NCBI GenBank assembly: GCA_963703075.1
Contig: OY969786.1
Location: 4,278,001-4,342,000, forward strand
Source of the DNA: Korobacter sp963703075
GTDB lineage: Bacteria > Acidobacteriota > Terriglobia > Terriglobales > Acidobacteriaceae
Length of the DNA: 64,000 bases
Direction of reading: 5' to 3'
Made by a program: the position numbers and the translations under genes. How positions within the stretch are numbered: position 1 is the stretch's first letter; the number at the start of each line of letters is the position of its first letter. Below the pieces are notes generated by a model. The model was not told the origin of the DNA and did no database searches. It was given only the letters and a program-made list of their open reading frames with translations. Positions 16,870 through 26,031 of this stretch are shown here, one piece after another.

Positions 16870-18288
16870 CTATTTGGCGTATTTTGCGGTGAGGTAAGTC
16901 GAGATGTCTTCTTCAAATTGACCGTAGCCGACGTTCAACGTGCTCCGAAGGGCTGACTCGGTGGAGGCTCCCTCGCCAATGCGTTCCAGCAGGCGCCGGA
17001 TATCGCTGATCCCGTACGTATCGTTAACGTACTCAACTGCCGCCAGGGATTCGGCATAGGCCAGGGCCGCCGTCCGATCATCAAGCCCCATGAAAGAGCT
17101 CTCCAGCGTATTCAGCGGGATTTCGCTATGGGTGCTATAGAGCTTAGCCAGCACGGCACCGGAAGCGGCGGTGGTACGCGGCTCCATGAGTTGCGCGACC
17201 CCTTCATTCAGCCAGAGGGGGCACCGGCCCCGCGCGATTTCGGTAACAAAAGAATGCGTCAGCTCGTGCCGCAGCACGCGCGCCATTTCGCCGTTTATCT
17301 GTGAAATTCCGCTGATCGGTATGCGTAACTTGCCGTCGTTGATTGCCCCCGACCACGACGGTGCTTGCGTGACGTCGAAGAAGGCCTTCTCGGTATAAAG
17401 GATGACGGGGATACTGCCACGGGGCGCGGCGCCCAACTGACCGACCAGTTGGTCATAGTCGGAATCCAATTCTTGAAGGATGCTGCGTGGCAATCCGCTC
17501 TGTGCCGCATGACCTTCAAAGCGAAGCGTGAAATGGCTGCTCTCGGAGGCGGAGAAGTCAGCCTCGGTCGTGGATTCGCGCCGGGCTCGCTCCAGGAACT
17601 GCTGAATGTTTGCGTCCGGACGCAGTTTCAGGGACTTCTCGAATGCCGGGACGGCGTCTTTGGCGTGATCGGACTGTTCCTCCGCGTAGCCGAGAGTCGC
17701 CCAAGCGTCGGCCGAGTCGGGTGCGGCTCGCACTGCGTGTTGTGCAAGCGGGACTGCATCCTGCGCGCGGCCGATCCGCACCAGGACAGCCGCGTAGTTG
17801 GTCAGCACCGTCGCGTCGTCCGGACGGAAGCGAAGGGCGCGGTCGAAGTAGCGGGCGGCAGCGTCCCGATCGCCTTGTTCGAGCGAGAAGCGGCCAGCCT
17901 GGAAGTTGGCGGCTGCGGCCAGGCCGGTATCGCCGCTCTGTTCCGCTTCGGCGATCGCGGCGTCGTCCACATGGTCGTTCTTGATGACGTTGGCAGGAAT
18001 GCGCTCAGCGAAGACGGGGGTGCCGGTCTGCGGAATCAGGTCCGGCGCCGACCCGGTGGGAGGGTGGGATGCTGCCGGCGAGCCATAGCTTTCAATGTGA
18101 TCGACCGCCGATTTCGGGATGGCATAGCTGTCATCGCCAATCTCGTAGCGATACTTATCTTTGTCTTCGCGGACGGAGTCAACCTGGATTTGCCGGCCGT
18201 TCTTCAGCACGATGGTTTCGGCTACGGCCGAAGCGCAATACGCGCTGACGAAAATAACTAAGATTACAGCGGCTCTCATTTGGGGCAT
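16870..18288 (-). CDS. Secreted TPR protein with gluzincin (peptidase MA-like) domain
   Basis: 472 residues. A signal peptide (MPQMRAAVILVIFVSAYCASAVA) is followed by a short beta-rich domain (ETIVLKNGRQIQVDSVRED, as in SLA1/YD-type envelope domains). About three TPR repeats follow (roughly residues 130-240), then a zinc-peptidase domain with HELTH at 341-345 and the third ligand Glu362 in LNEGVAQ. The HExxH-x16-E layout fits the peptidase MA family of gluzincins. It is presumably periplasmic. The gene is divergent from an M1-like peptidase gene, with 83 bp between the start codons. The frame extends upstream to 18387, but that part has no signal peptide and would overlap the neighbour. Substrates are unknown. 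Confidence 0.85.
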   Translation of the reverse strand: MPQMRAAVILVIFVSAYCASAVAETIVLKNGRQIQVDSVREDKDKYRYEIGDDSYAIPKSAVDHIESYGSPAASHPPTGSAPDLIPQTGTPVFAERIPANVIKNDHVDDAAIAEAEQSGDTGLAAAANFQAGRFSLEQGDRDAAARYFDRALRFRPDDATVLTNYAAVLVRIGRAQDAVPLAQHAVRAAPDSADAWATLGYAEEQSDHAKDAVPAFEKSLKLRPDANIQQFLERARRESTTEADFSASESSHFTLRFEGHAAQSGLPRSILQELDSDYDQLVGQLGAAPRGSIPVILYTEKAFFDVTQAPSWSGAINDGKLRIPISGISQINGEMARVLRHELTHSFVTEIARGRCPLWLNEGVAQLMEPRTTAASGAVLAKLYSTHSEIPLNTLESSFMGLDDRTAALAYAESLAAVEYVNDTYGISDIRRLLERIGEGASTESALRSTLNVGYGQFEEDISTYLTAKYAK

Positions 18289-18371
18289 TCTATCGTCTTT
18301 CAGATTGACCGGGGCACCTTGCTTGTTCCCGCAGAATGCGCCTAGAGTGGCACGGAGAACACAGACACACA

Positions 18372-20876
18372 ATGGTCGGGCCGACACGAATGTCTTTCAG
18401 GGTTCTTCTGCTTGCGCTCGCTCTTTTTCTCGCGTCGCAACCTGTGGTATGCGGGCAGACTGCCCCTGCGAATGCCAACAGCGTCTTGCCTCTCTACCGT
18501 GCGCTCCGTACTGTACGACTCGATCCGGCCAATGTGTTCAAGGTCCGCGAAGCAGTCCTCGACCGCGACGATCTTCATATTTTCCTCAATGACGGAACCG
18601 TGATCTTCACCCACGGGGTGGAAGGACACATCACCGGGATGTACTTCGAGGGCGATGGTGAGCTGTTAGTTCGGCCACCCAACCGCACGGAACGCCAGTC
18701 GCTGGGCCTGTTCACGAAGCTTGGTGTGCTGGCGGATAAATTCAGCCACGCCTATTTCCGCTTTAATGATGATGTTCTGACGGAGATCAAGGCGAGCCTG
18801 CGTCCGCCGGGAGATGTGGATGTCACTCAACTCTCGCGCTTCGATAGCGCGGCGGAGCAACTTGCCGACGTCGATGCTCTTCGCTTACTAACGTCCTTTA
18901 CATCGGGTCCGGCCACAGATGAGCAAGGACACGCCTTAATCTCCGACCATTTCCTGCATGCACGGATTGCCGGAACGCAGTTTGGCGCATACGACCTTTT
19001 CTACGATTCGCGGGCGCCAGAACAGATCGCTGTTGGACAGATGGCGCGGTCGAATAACCTGAACTTCTATGACCTCTGGATGTCGTTTCGCGCACGACAT
19101 GTGCGTGATGGCAAGGCAGATGGAATCATTCCGCTGCGGCAGGCCGACTCTGTGCATGTGGAGAAGTGCAAAATTGAAGCCACGGTGCACCCGCCGAGCA
19201 ATATCTCTGCGGAAGCCGATCTCGATGTAGCGGTCCGGCAGGGAGGCCCGCGCATCCTGTTTTTTGAGCTCTCCCACGATTTACAGCTGAAGAAAGTGAC
19301 TCTCGCGGGAGCGCCGCTGGAATGGTTGCAGAATGAGGCGCTCGAAGGAACGCAGCTGGCGCGCAGCGGAAACGACTTCACGGCCGTCGTCCTTCCCGTG
19401 CCCAGCAAGGCTGGGGATCATCTGCACCTGCATTTCACCTACGAAGGCTCCGTGCTGTCGCAGGCGGGGAATGGCTTGCTGTTTGTCGGCGCTCACGGCA
19501 TCTGGTATCCGAACCGCGGGCTAACGCCGTCCGAGTATGACCTGACTTTCAAGTATCCGCAGCCATGGACGCTGGTGGCCACGGGAAAGAAGATTTCGGA
19601 GACACAAGACGGGGAAGAGCGTTTAAGCCATTGGGTCTCGGAACGACCCATTCCCGTGGCAGGCTTTAACTTGGGACAGTACGTTGAAGCGCGCGTGCCG
19701 TCCGGAACGGTAGATGTGGCAGCATATGCTACCCGGAGCGTGGAAAAAGGTTTCCCAACTGCGTCCACGACCGAAGTCGTGTCACCGCCCCACAACCCGT
19801 GGCGTCCTCCAAAACTCAGCGAGATTTCGACCCCCCTGGTCATCAATCCATCAACGACGACCAAGCAGATTGCGCAGCAGGCTGCGAGTGCGGTGGAGTT
19901 CTACGAAAAACTCCTTGGTCCCTACCCGTTTTCCTCGCTCAAGCTGACCCAGTTTCCGTCACCAGACAGCCAGGGATGGCCCGGCCTGATCTACCTCTCG
20001 AGCTTCAGCTTCCTGACCGCGGAACAGCGACAGAGCCTGGGAATGAGCCAGTTTGTGCAGGTGTTCTTCGGTACTCTCATGCTGCGGCACGAGGTGGCGC
20101 ATATGTGGTGGGGCCACGAAGTTTTCTGGAATAGCTACCGCGACCAATGGCTTTCCGAGGCTCTATCAAACTATTCCGCGCTGCTCATGACCCAACAAAC
20201 GGAACCGCAGAAATTCAACGTTCTCATGGAGGGTTATCGCAGTCAGCTCATGTCGAAACGTGAAGGGGGCGAGTTGTACGAGGCTGGCCCCGTGACACTC
20301 GGATTGCGTCTTAACTCCGCGAAGTTTCCTGACGCCTACGAGGCCGTGGCCTACGGCCGTGGGACTTGGCTCATTCATATGCTCCGCTGCATGCTCGATG
20401 ATGAAACGCGGACGCCGAAAGGCAAACCCAAAACGAGTGGAGACGACCTTTTCCTGCAGACACTGCGCACCCTCATCCAGAGATACACCGATAAGGGGAT
20501 GAGTACCGATGATCTACGTCACGCGTTTGAAGAAGAATTGCCGCCGTCTCTGCGCTTTGAAGGACACAAGAGCCTGGACTGGTTCTTTGACGGGTGGGTC
20601 AATGGGAACGCCGTCCCTGCGCTCGAGGTAAACGGAGTGAAGTTTGCGAAGCAGGGAGCGGAAGAGTTCGTCAGCGGCACCATTCACCAGAAATATGCGC
20701 CCGAGGATTTAGTGACATCGGTTCCCGTCTACGCACAGTCGGCTGAAAAGCTCGATTACCTGGGACGCGTTTTCGCTGTGGGCGACGAGACAAAATTTCG
20801 CCTGCGCACCCATGGTGTGGGCGGGGGAAAAAAGATTGTGCTCGATCCCTATCACACCGTGCTGACGCGGCCGTAA
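18372..20876 (+). CDS. Secreted M1-family metallopeptidase
   Basis: 834 residues from ATG 18372 (a second ATG at 18390 is equally possible). The signal peptide FRVLLLALALFLASQPVVCG is followed by a long beta-rich N-terminal part. The catalytic domain has HEVAHMWWGH at 573-582 and Glu596 in WLSEALSNYSAL, giving the exact HExxH-x18-E zinc ligand spacing of M1 aminopeptidases. The canonical GAMEN exopeptidase motif is not seen at its place, where the sequence reads GWPGLIYLSS, so it may not be a classical aminopeptidase. The N-terminal 270 residues are atypical for M1 enzymes. It is divergent from the peptidase-MA gene. Confidence 0.88.
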   Translation: MVGPTRMSFRVLLLALALFLASQPVVCGQTAPANANSVLPLYRALRTVRLDPANVFKVREAVLDRDDLHIFLNDGTVIFTHGVEGHITGMYFEGDGELLVRPPNRTERQSLGLFTKLGVLADKFSHAYFRFNDDVLTEIKASLRPPGDVDVTQLSRFDSAAEQLADVDALRLLTSFTSGPATDEQGHALISDHFLHARIAGTQFGAYDLFYDSRAPEQIAVGQMARSNNLNFYDLWMSFRARHVRDGKADGIIPLRQADSVHVEKCKIEATVHPPSNISAEADLDVAVRQGGPRILFFELSHDLQLKKVTLAGAPLEWLQNEALEGTQLARSGNDFTAVVLPVPSKAGDHLHLHFTYEGSVLSQAGNGLLFVGAHGIWYPNRGLTPSEYDLTFKYPQPWTLVATGKKISETQDGEERLSHWVSERPIPVAGFNLGQYVEARVPSGTVDVAAYATRSVEKGFPTASTTEVVSPPHNPWRPPKLSEISTPLVINPSTTTKQIAQQAASAVEFYEKLLGPYPFSSLKLTQFPSPDSQGWPGLIYLSSFSFLTAEQRQSLGMSQFVQVFFGTLMLRHEVAHMWWGHEVFWNSYRDQWLSEALSNYSALLMTQQTEPQKFNVLMEGYRSQLMSKREGGELYEAGPVTLGLRLNSAKFPDAYEAVAYGRGTWLIHMLRCMLDDETRTPKGKPKTSGDDLFLQTLRTLIQRYTDKGMSTDDLRHAFEEELPPSLRFEGHKSLDWFFDGWVNGNAVPALEVNGVKFAKQGAEEFVSGTIHQKYAPEDLVTSVPVYAQSAEKLDYLGRVFAVGDETKFRLRTHGVGGGKKIVLDPYHTVLTRP

Positions 20877-21286
20877 TGGGTAGAACCGAGGCGTGGCGGT
20901 CACTCCGTAGTATCCAACCGTGCCATGTCTCGCAATCGACGTGATTTCATCGTTGTGGAAGCTTGGCCGTCCAGAAATATCTCGAATTTAGGTTCAAACA
21001 CCCCCTGCTCAATGTTTTGTCCTGATAGAATTGGCGGCCTTTGGGAGGCTACGCGGTTCCGACCTCGCGCCAGAGGCCCCTATACTGCCTTTCAGTTTTG
21101 CCGGGCCCTTCACTAATTTTCATCAATGGTCTGCGCGATCCTTGAGCGTTCCGCCACCGTGCGCCTTTCGCCGCGTGCCCGTTAGCGAAAAGCGCCGATG
21201 CGATCAGCAGATCGTTGCCGTTTCAGATAATCGTCGCAGGTGCCGTTGAAGCTCCTCTATAACAAAATCAGAAACAGGAGATGGTC
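20877..21286. other. 410-bp spacer upstream of the sedolisin gene
   Basis: No open frame with protein-like composition and no RNA gene recognised. A TATAAC at 21258-21263 could be a -10 element for the sedolisin gene, but without a convincing -35. AGGAG at 21276-21280 is the ribosome-binding site. No terminator hairpin with a T-run is visible behind the M1 gene. Confidence 0.4.
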
Positions 21287-23323
21287 ATGAATTCAGGGAA
21301 TCCGCTCCGCTGGTTGGGAGCACTATTGCTCTCCGTTGCCGTCGCTGGTGGAAGTTCGAATGCATTCTCTCAGACGCTCGCAAAGAACGTTCCCGCCGGT
21401 GTCCAGGTGTCACACGATCGGGGCCTCGTAGATCCCACCACGGCGATTCACATCACCGTTCACCTCACACTCAAGGACAAAGCCGGTTTCGACAAGGCCG
21501 TCGATGCCCTCTACGATCCCGCGTCGCCCACGTATCACAAGTGGATGACGGACGAAGATTTCCGCAAGTACGCTCCGGCCGAGAGCCAACGCACCGCCGT
21601 GCGCGACGAACTGGTGAAGCATGGTCTCACCATTGAGTCGACGGACAAGTGGGGCTTCACAATCCGTGCTCGTGGCTCAGTCGCGAACGTGGAACGCGCC
21701 TTCAACACGGAAATTCATGAGTTCGAACACAATGGGCAAATTTATCGCGCCCAGGTGCGCGATGCTCGTCTCAGCGGCCCCGCCGCCGACTACATCCATG
21801 TTGTTTCGGGCATTGAGAGCCATCCTATGCGTCCGATGCTCGTGCGCGCCAAGAACCTGAAAACCGGAAAGACACTCGCTCCGATCAAGCTGACGCAAGC
21901 AAAAGCCGTCGCGTTCCCGCCGGGAAGTACCACCGAGTGCCTCTCCGCACCGGCAACCGACAAGTTTGGAACTGCTCCGACCACCGCAACCTACCACGGC
22001 ACGCAATACATGGCGAAATTTCCCAGCACCGTCGCGTGCGATTATCTCCCGAGCCAATTGCAGGCCGCGCTCGGTCTGAATGCTGTGTACGCTGCCGGTT
22101 ACAAGGGAACCGGCCAATCGATCGTTCTCATCGAAGGATACGGATACCCGACGCTCGAGAGCGACGCGAATCTCTTCTATAAGCTGGCGAACCTGCCCCC
22201 GCTCACCTCCAAGAATTTCAAGATCGTCTATCCGGAAGGCAAGCCCAACCCGAAGCTCGGCGTGCTCACGGGGTGGGATGGAGAAATTGCGCTCGACATG
22301 GATTCTGCCCACACCATCGCCCCCGGAGCCAGGATTGTGGTTGTGGCCACCAACGGACAGGACAACGAAGACTTCCAGAACTCCATCCTGTACGCGGTGC
22401 AGAACAACCTCGGCAACCAGTTGTCAAACAGCTATGGCGAAGACCTCGACCTTATCGCCGGCCCATTGGAGCAAGTGTCGTGGGATAACGTGCTGGAATT
22501 GGCGAGCGCCCTTGGCGTATCGGTCAACTTCTCCACAGGCGATAGTGGCGACAACGGTTTAGGAACCCCGGTAGGCGCTCCCAGTTTGCCTTCGGTCGCC
22601 CCGCACGCAACGGCGGTGGGTGGAACTTCGATCCTGAATGACGTCTATCATTCCGGTAAAAAGATTACAACGTCGTGGGGCACCACCGCGAATTTCCTCG
22701 AAATCGGGGGTGGGGCGGAAAATCCGCCGACAGGCGGCGCGTTCCTGGTCTTTGGCGGCGGTGGCGGTGAGAGTGTTTACTGGCACAAGCCGGCATGGCA
22801 GAAGAACCTTCCGGGAACGCACCGGCAGGTGCCTGACGTTTCCGCCCTGGGCGATCCGTACACGGGATTCCCCATCGTAGTGACCATTTCGGGTACGCCG
22901 TATGTCGAATACGGTGTGGGCGGAACGAGCCTCTCGTGCCCCATCTTCTCCGGTTTTTGGGCGCTTGCGAACGAGAAGTCGGGCAAGGCTCTCGGTCAGG
23001 CGGCACCTCTGATCGCCGCGCTGCCTTATGGCGGAGTCCAGGATGTGCTTCCATCCACCGACAGCACGAGCCACAATGTTGCCGGTTCGGTCACTGATTC
23101 CAAGGGCACAACCAAGTACTCGGCCGACGAACTGCTATCGCCGGCCTTGTATGGGAACAAATACTTCACTAGCACGCTCTATCCACTCGATGCCACGGAT
23201 GTCCTCGATTTCGCCTTTGGTGTCGACAGTTCCCTTACGGTTCACAAAGGCTGGGATAATGCCACAGGGTTCGGTACTCCGTACGGACTCACCTTCATCA
23301 ACGCCGTGACGGCACATAAATAG
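21287..23323 (+). CDS. Secreted sedolisin-like serine-carboxyl peptidase (S53, pro-kumamolisin type)
   Basis: 678 residues. A signal peptide (MNSGNPLRWLGALLLSVAVAGG) is followed by a pro-kumamolisin activation domain (about 35-190; SPTYHKWMTDEDFRKYAP is the family hallmark) and the catalytic domain. The S53 triad is visible: E333 and D337 in GWDGEIALDMD, and Ser548 in GVGGTSLSCPIFSGF. The oxyanion Asp lies in STGDSGDNG. Enzymes of this family are acid-active endopeptidases with a propeptide removed on maturation, which suits an acid-soil bacterium. Two ATGs are adjacent; 21287 is preferred because AGGAG (21276-21280) abuts the first but is six bases from the second. A long-stem terminator follows. 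Confidence 0.93.
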   Translation: MNSGNPLRWLGALLLSVAVAGGSSNAFSQTLAKNVPAGVQVSHDRGLVDPTTAIHITVHLTLKDKAGFDKAVDALYDPASPTYHKWMTDEDFRKYAPAESQRTAVRDELVKHGLTIESTDKWGFTIRARGSVANVERAFNTEIHEFEHNGQIYRAQVRDARLSGPAADYIHVVSGIESHPMRPMLVRAKNLKTGKTLAPIKLTQAKAVAFPPGSTTECLSAPATDKFGTAPTTATYHGTQYMAKFPSTVACDYLPSQLQAALGLNAVYAAGYKGTGQSIVLIEGYGYPTLESDANLFYKLANLPPLTSKNFKIVYPEGKPNPKLGVLTGWDGEIALDMDSAHTIAPGARIVVVATNGQDNEDFQNSILYAVQNNLGNQLSNSYGEDLDLIAGPLEQVSWDNVLELASALGVSVNFSTGDSGDNGLGTPVGAPSLPSVAPHATAVGGTSILNDVYHSGKKITTSWGTTANFLEIGGGAENPPTGGAFLVFGGGGGESVYWHKPAWQKNLPGTHRQVPDVSALGDPYTGFPIVVTISGTPYVEYGVGGTSLSCPIFSGFWALANEKSGKALGQAAPLIAALPYGGVQDVLPSTDSTSHNVAGSVTDSKGTTKYSADELLSPALYGNKYFTSTLYPLDATDVLDFAFGVDSSLTVHKGWDNATGFGTPYGLTFINAVTAHK

Positions 23324-23349
23324 CACTGACCATAAGAGTTGGGCAATGC

Positions 23350-23395
23350 AGGGCTCCACATCAATCGTTGGATTGATTGGAGCCCTCTAGTTTTT
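23350..23395 (+). terminator. Long-stem terminator after the sedolisin gene
   Basis: AGGGCTCCA-c-ATCAATC (23350-23366) pairs with GATTGAT-TGGAGCCCT (23371-23386) around loop GTTG, 16 base pairs with one bulged C. CTAG and TTTTT (23391-23395) follow. Confidence 0.85.
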
Positions 23396-23493
23396 GGGTC
23401 GAATGGGAAACTGTCGAAGAGGCAGCGCGAACAGGGTGCCGAGGGTTTGTCACGGGGGGCAGGCTGAGTGATATTTTCAATCGACTAGCGGTC

Positions 23494-23586
23494 TGGCGGA
23501 GAGGGGGGGATTCGAACCCCCGATACAGCTTTTGACCGTATAACGGTTTAGCAAACCGCCGCCTTCAGCCACTCGGCCACCTCTCC
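23494..23586 (-). tRNA. tRNA-Ser, anticodon GCT, CCA encoded
   Basis: On the minus strand the 7-bp acceptor stem GGAGAGG/CCTCTCC, D-arm GGCCGAGTGGCTGAAGGC, anticodon loop TTGCTAA (anticodon GCT, plus-strand AGC at 23550-23552), a long variable arm (ATACGG...CTGTAT) and T-arm GGGGGTTCGAATCCCCC are all present. The discriminator G is followed by encoded CCA at 23496-23494. The long variable arm confirms a serine tRNA; it reads AGC and AGU codons. Confidence 0.97.
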
Positions 23587-23611
23587 GCGGGCGTGCAGTG
23601 TACCAGACGCA

Positions 23612-23620
23612 ATCATACCA
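23612..23620 (-). promoter_or_regulatory. Candidate extended -10 promoter of tRNA-Ser
   Basis: Minus strand TG-G-TATGAT (23620 to 23612) is an extended -10 that would start RNA about 19 nt before the tRNA 5' end. A second TGGTACACT lies a little further downstream. The -35 is weak. Confidence 0.35.
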
Positions 23621-23926
23621 GATGCACCCGAATTAACGACGCATGCGCAGCTCTGGATCGTCTTGACTTTCGAAACTCATTTCCTCGTCGTGATGTGTGG
23701 TCCGCGGTATGCCACAGATCTTTTCCTGTGGCGGGGAGGGAGGTTCATGTGTTGCAAGATTTTCTGACGCGTCAGAGAAATGGACCAATAGATATGGTTC
23801 GCGTTGCGAAGACCGGCGAAGATGCGGGTCGAGTAGCCTGTAGTCAGTGTAGATCGAAGGTTGAACCACCGCGCGCAACCGTTTCGGACGCGCTGTGTTT
23901 CGATTCGTCAGTTATCGTGGAAGGTG
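23621..23926. other. Spacer between tRNA-Ser and the diacylglycerol-kinase-like gene
   Basis: About 300 bp without a supportable gene. Open frames here have shuffled-looking, Arg/Cys-rich translations. No direct repeat of the tRNA 3' end was seen, so there is no sign of an integrated element. Confidence 0.35.
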
Positions 23927-24865
23927 ATGCAGAAGGTTGCGCTTTTCTATAACCCGGCTTCTGGACCGCGCATGGAGCGGCGTCAACACGTCGTAGAAGA
24001 AGCGGCGTCAATTCTTCGCGACCTGGGCAAGGAAGTTGTCGTGGAGGCGACACACGGTCCGGGCACCGCCGCAGCGCAGGTGCGGAACGTATTAGCGAGC
24101 GGACACGATACGGTCATCATTGCAGGGGGCGATGGGACGATCAACGACGCGCTGCAAGGGCTTGCCGGGCAAGAGGCATCGTTGGGCGTGATCCCGATGG
24201 GAACCGGCAATGTGCTGGCCCACGATCTCGGGATCGCGCATCGGCCGGCACAAGCGGTACGACAATTGCTGCGCTTTCAGCCGCGAAAAATCGCATTGGG
24301 CAGAGTCGAGTTTACGGGCGTCGGTGGAAATCGCGCAACGCGGTGGTTCGTCTCCGTGGCGGGGGTAGGCGGTTCGGCGAAGCTGATGTACGACGTGCAT
24401 GCGGGACTGAAGGGAAACCACGGTATGGCGGCGTACTATTTCCAGATGGCCCGGCTGGCCTTGCTGCATCCCTTCGCCAGCTTCAATGTGGAATATCAGA
24501 CGCCGGAAGGAATTACGCAGACGTGCTCGGCGGTCGAAGCAGATGCGGTGCGTATTACAAACTTCGGCGGCCTGATGCGCCGGTGGGCATGGGGTGCTGG
24601 ATTGCAGCGTAACGATGTACAGCTTGTGCTGTTCAATAGCAGCAGCCGCTCACGGTTCCTGCACTTCACCCTGGGAAGGATCCTGGGGACAAAATGGCGG
24701 ACACCGGGGGTGGAGATGGCATTTGCCAAAGAGATTCACTGCACGGCAAGCAGTCCAGACCAACGCATCTTCGCGGAGGCGGATGGAGAATATATCGGCG
24801 GACCTCCGGTGAAGATTGAGATCGTGCCGGGTATGCTGAATCTATTGATGAGCGGAAAAGCCTGA
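23927..24865 (+). CDS. Diacylglycerol kinase-like lipid kinase (DagK/YegS family)
   Basis: 312 residues. The N-terminal DAGK catalytic domain has VALFYNPASGP and the nucleotide-binding GGDGTINDAL (about residues 65-74), followed by VIPMGTGNVLAHDLGI. The C-terminal beta-rich half contains FAEADGEYIGGPPVKIEIVPG, the YegS/LCB5-like ending. Such enzymes phosphorylate diacylglycerol, undecaprenol or sphingoid bases at the membrane; the lipid here is not determined. The start is ATG 23927 (MQKVALFYNP), with GGAAGG at 23919-23924. The upstream extension to 23861 lacks family similarity. The following hydrolase gene starts nine bases after the stop, so the two form an operon. Confidence 0.9.
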   Translation: MQKVALFYNPASGPRMERRQHVVEEAASILRDLGKEVVVEATHGPGTAAAQVRNVLASGHDTVIIAGGDGTINDALQGLAGQEASLGVIPMGTGNVLAHDLGIAHRPAQAVRQLLRFQPRKIALGRVEFTGVGGNRATRWFVSVAGVGGSAKLMYDVHAGLKGNHGMAAYYFQMARLALLHPFASFNVEYQTPEGITQTCSAVEADAVRITNFGGLMRRWAWGAGLQRNDVQLVLFNSSSRSRFLHFTLGRILGTKWRTPGVEMAFAKEIHCTASSPDQRIFAEADGEYIGGPPVKIEIVPGMLNLLMSGKA

Positions 24866-24874
24866 GGAGAAACG

Positions 24875-25936
24875 TTGGAACCTGTCACGCACTTCCTGAC
24901 TGGCGCGTGTCTCGGCCGCGCCGGACTCAACCGGAAAACTGCGCTCGCCACCGTCACCCTCACCCTCGCTGCTGAGGCGCCGGACATCGACGTCCTCTGG
25001 TATCTTCGCGGATCGACGGAGGGCTTCGCCCATCATCGCGGCTTTACCCATACGTTTCTTGGAATCCCCGTTATGGCCGCCTTGACGGTGGCCGTGGTGT
25101 GGCTGGGGCGCTGGATTTTTCTGAAGGCGCGCAAAGGCCGCGGCTTGCGAGCGCGATATCCTCGGCCACCAATCCGGTGGTGGTTGCTGTACGTATACGC
25201 GTGCATAGCACTGCTCAGCCATTTGTTGCTCGACTTCACGAACAACTATGGACTGCGGCCGTTCGCGCCCTTCAACCCGGCGTGGTATGCGTGGAGCATT
25301 GTCTTCATCGTGGAGCCGGTACTGCTGGCGGCGCTCACGATTGGCTTGATCCTGCCGCCGCTGTTTGGCTTGATCTCCTCCGAGGTAGGCGCGCGACAGA
25401 CTGTTCCACGTGGACGCGGATGGGCCATCTTCGCTTTGCTGGCGATGGTGGCAACCTGGGGCGTGCGCGACTTCGAACGACGCCGGGCACTGGCGGCCAT
25501 GGACGCGGTGGATTATCACAACGAGCAGGCGATCCGCAGGATGGTGAACCCACACATGATCACGCCATTCGAGTGGAGCGGCGTGGTGGAGACGCGTGAT
25601 TTCTTCGAGACGATGGCGGTGGATTCAATGGCGCCAGAGGTCGATCCGCTGAACCAGGCGGTGGTGTACTACAAAGCTCCCGAAACCGATGTGACGCTGG
25701 CGGCGAAAAAAACATATGTGGGCCGCGTTTACCTGGATTGGGCAATGTTCCCGTTTGTGCAAACCGAACCGTTGCAGGCGCCGGATCGGGGAACGATCGT
25801 GCGATTTTCCGACCTGCGTTTCGCCTATCTCAGTGGGCGAAGGAAAAATCCATTGGGCGCTTGTGTGATCCTGGATGAGCAATTGCGGGAGATTTCGGGC
25901 GGATTTCATACTTCTGACGACAATTGCGAAGACTAG
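24875..25936 (+). CDS. YdjM-like membrane-bound metal-dependent hydrolase
   Basis: 353 residues. The N-terminus MEPVTHFLTGACLGRAGL, then APDIDVLWY and HHRGFTHTFLGIP, carries the His/Asp pattern of the LexA-regulated YdjM/DUF457 family (putative metal ligands H6, D33/D35, H48/H49 and H53). Four predicted membrane helices occupy about residues 55-190. The C-terminal 160 residues form a soluble domain that is longer than in YdjM itself. The start is TTG 24875 with GAGGAG at 24864-24869. Translationally close to the lipid-kinase gene, which suggests a membrane-lipid context. Activity is known only by analogy. Confidence 0.82.
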   Translation: MEPVTHFLTGACLGRAGLNRKTALATVTLTLAAEAPDIDVLWYLRGSTEGFAHHRGFTHTFLGIPVMAALTVAVVWLGRWIFLKARKGRGLRARYPRPPIRWWLLYVYACIALLSHLLLDFTNNYGLRPFAPFNPAWYAWSIVFIVEPVLLAALTIGLILPPLFGLISSEVGARQTVPRGRGWAIFALLAMVATWGVRDFERRRALAAMDAVDYHNEQAIRRMVNPHMITPFEWSGVVETRDFFETMAVDSMAPEVDPLNQAVVYYKAPETDVTLAAKKTYVGRVYLDWAMFPFVQTEPLQAPDRGTIVRFSDLRFAYLSGRRKNPLGACVILDEQLREISGGFHTSDDNCED

Positions 25937-25978
25937 CCCGCGCCATGTTCCTTGGGAAAAAGGTTTTTACCGTTTTAC

Positions 25979-26007
25979 TTGACGCGAAATCGCTGGCGGT
26001 CAACAAT
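25979..26007 (+). promoter_or_regulatory. Sigma-70-like promoter
   Basis: TTGACG (25979-25984), a 17-bp spacer, then AACAAT (26002-26007); predicted start at about 26014, 18 nt before the ATG of the membrane protein gene. Confidence 0.5.
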
Positions 26008-26031
26008 CAAAGAGCGATATCGAGGTGACTG

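Noticed and set aside
23494..23586. tRNA-Ser as integration site of a mobile element
   Set aside because: No integrase, no direct repeat of the tRNA end and no change in composition on either side.
23593..23952. 119-codon open frame between tRNA-Ser and the lipid-kinase gene
   Set aside because: Cys/Arg-rich random-looking translation that overlaps the better-supported start at 23927.
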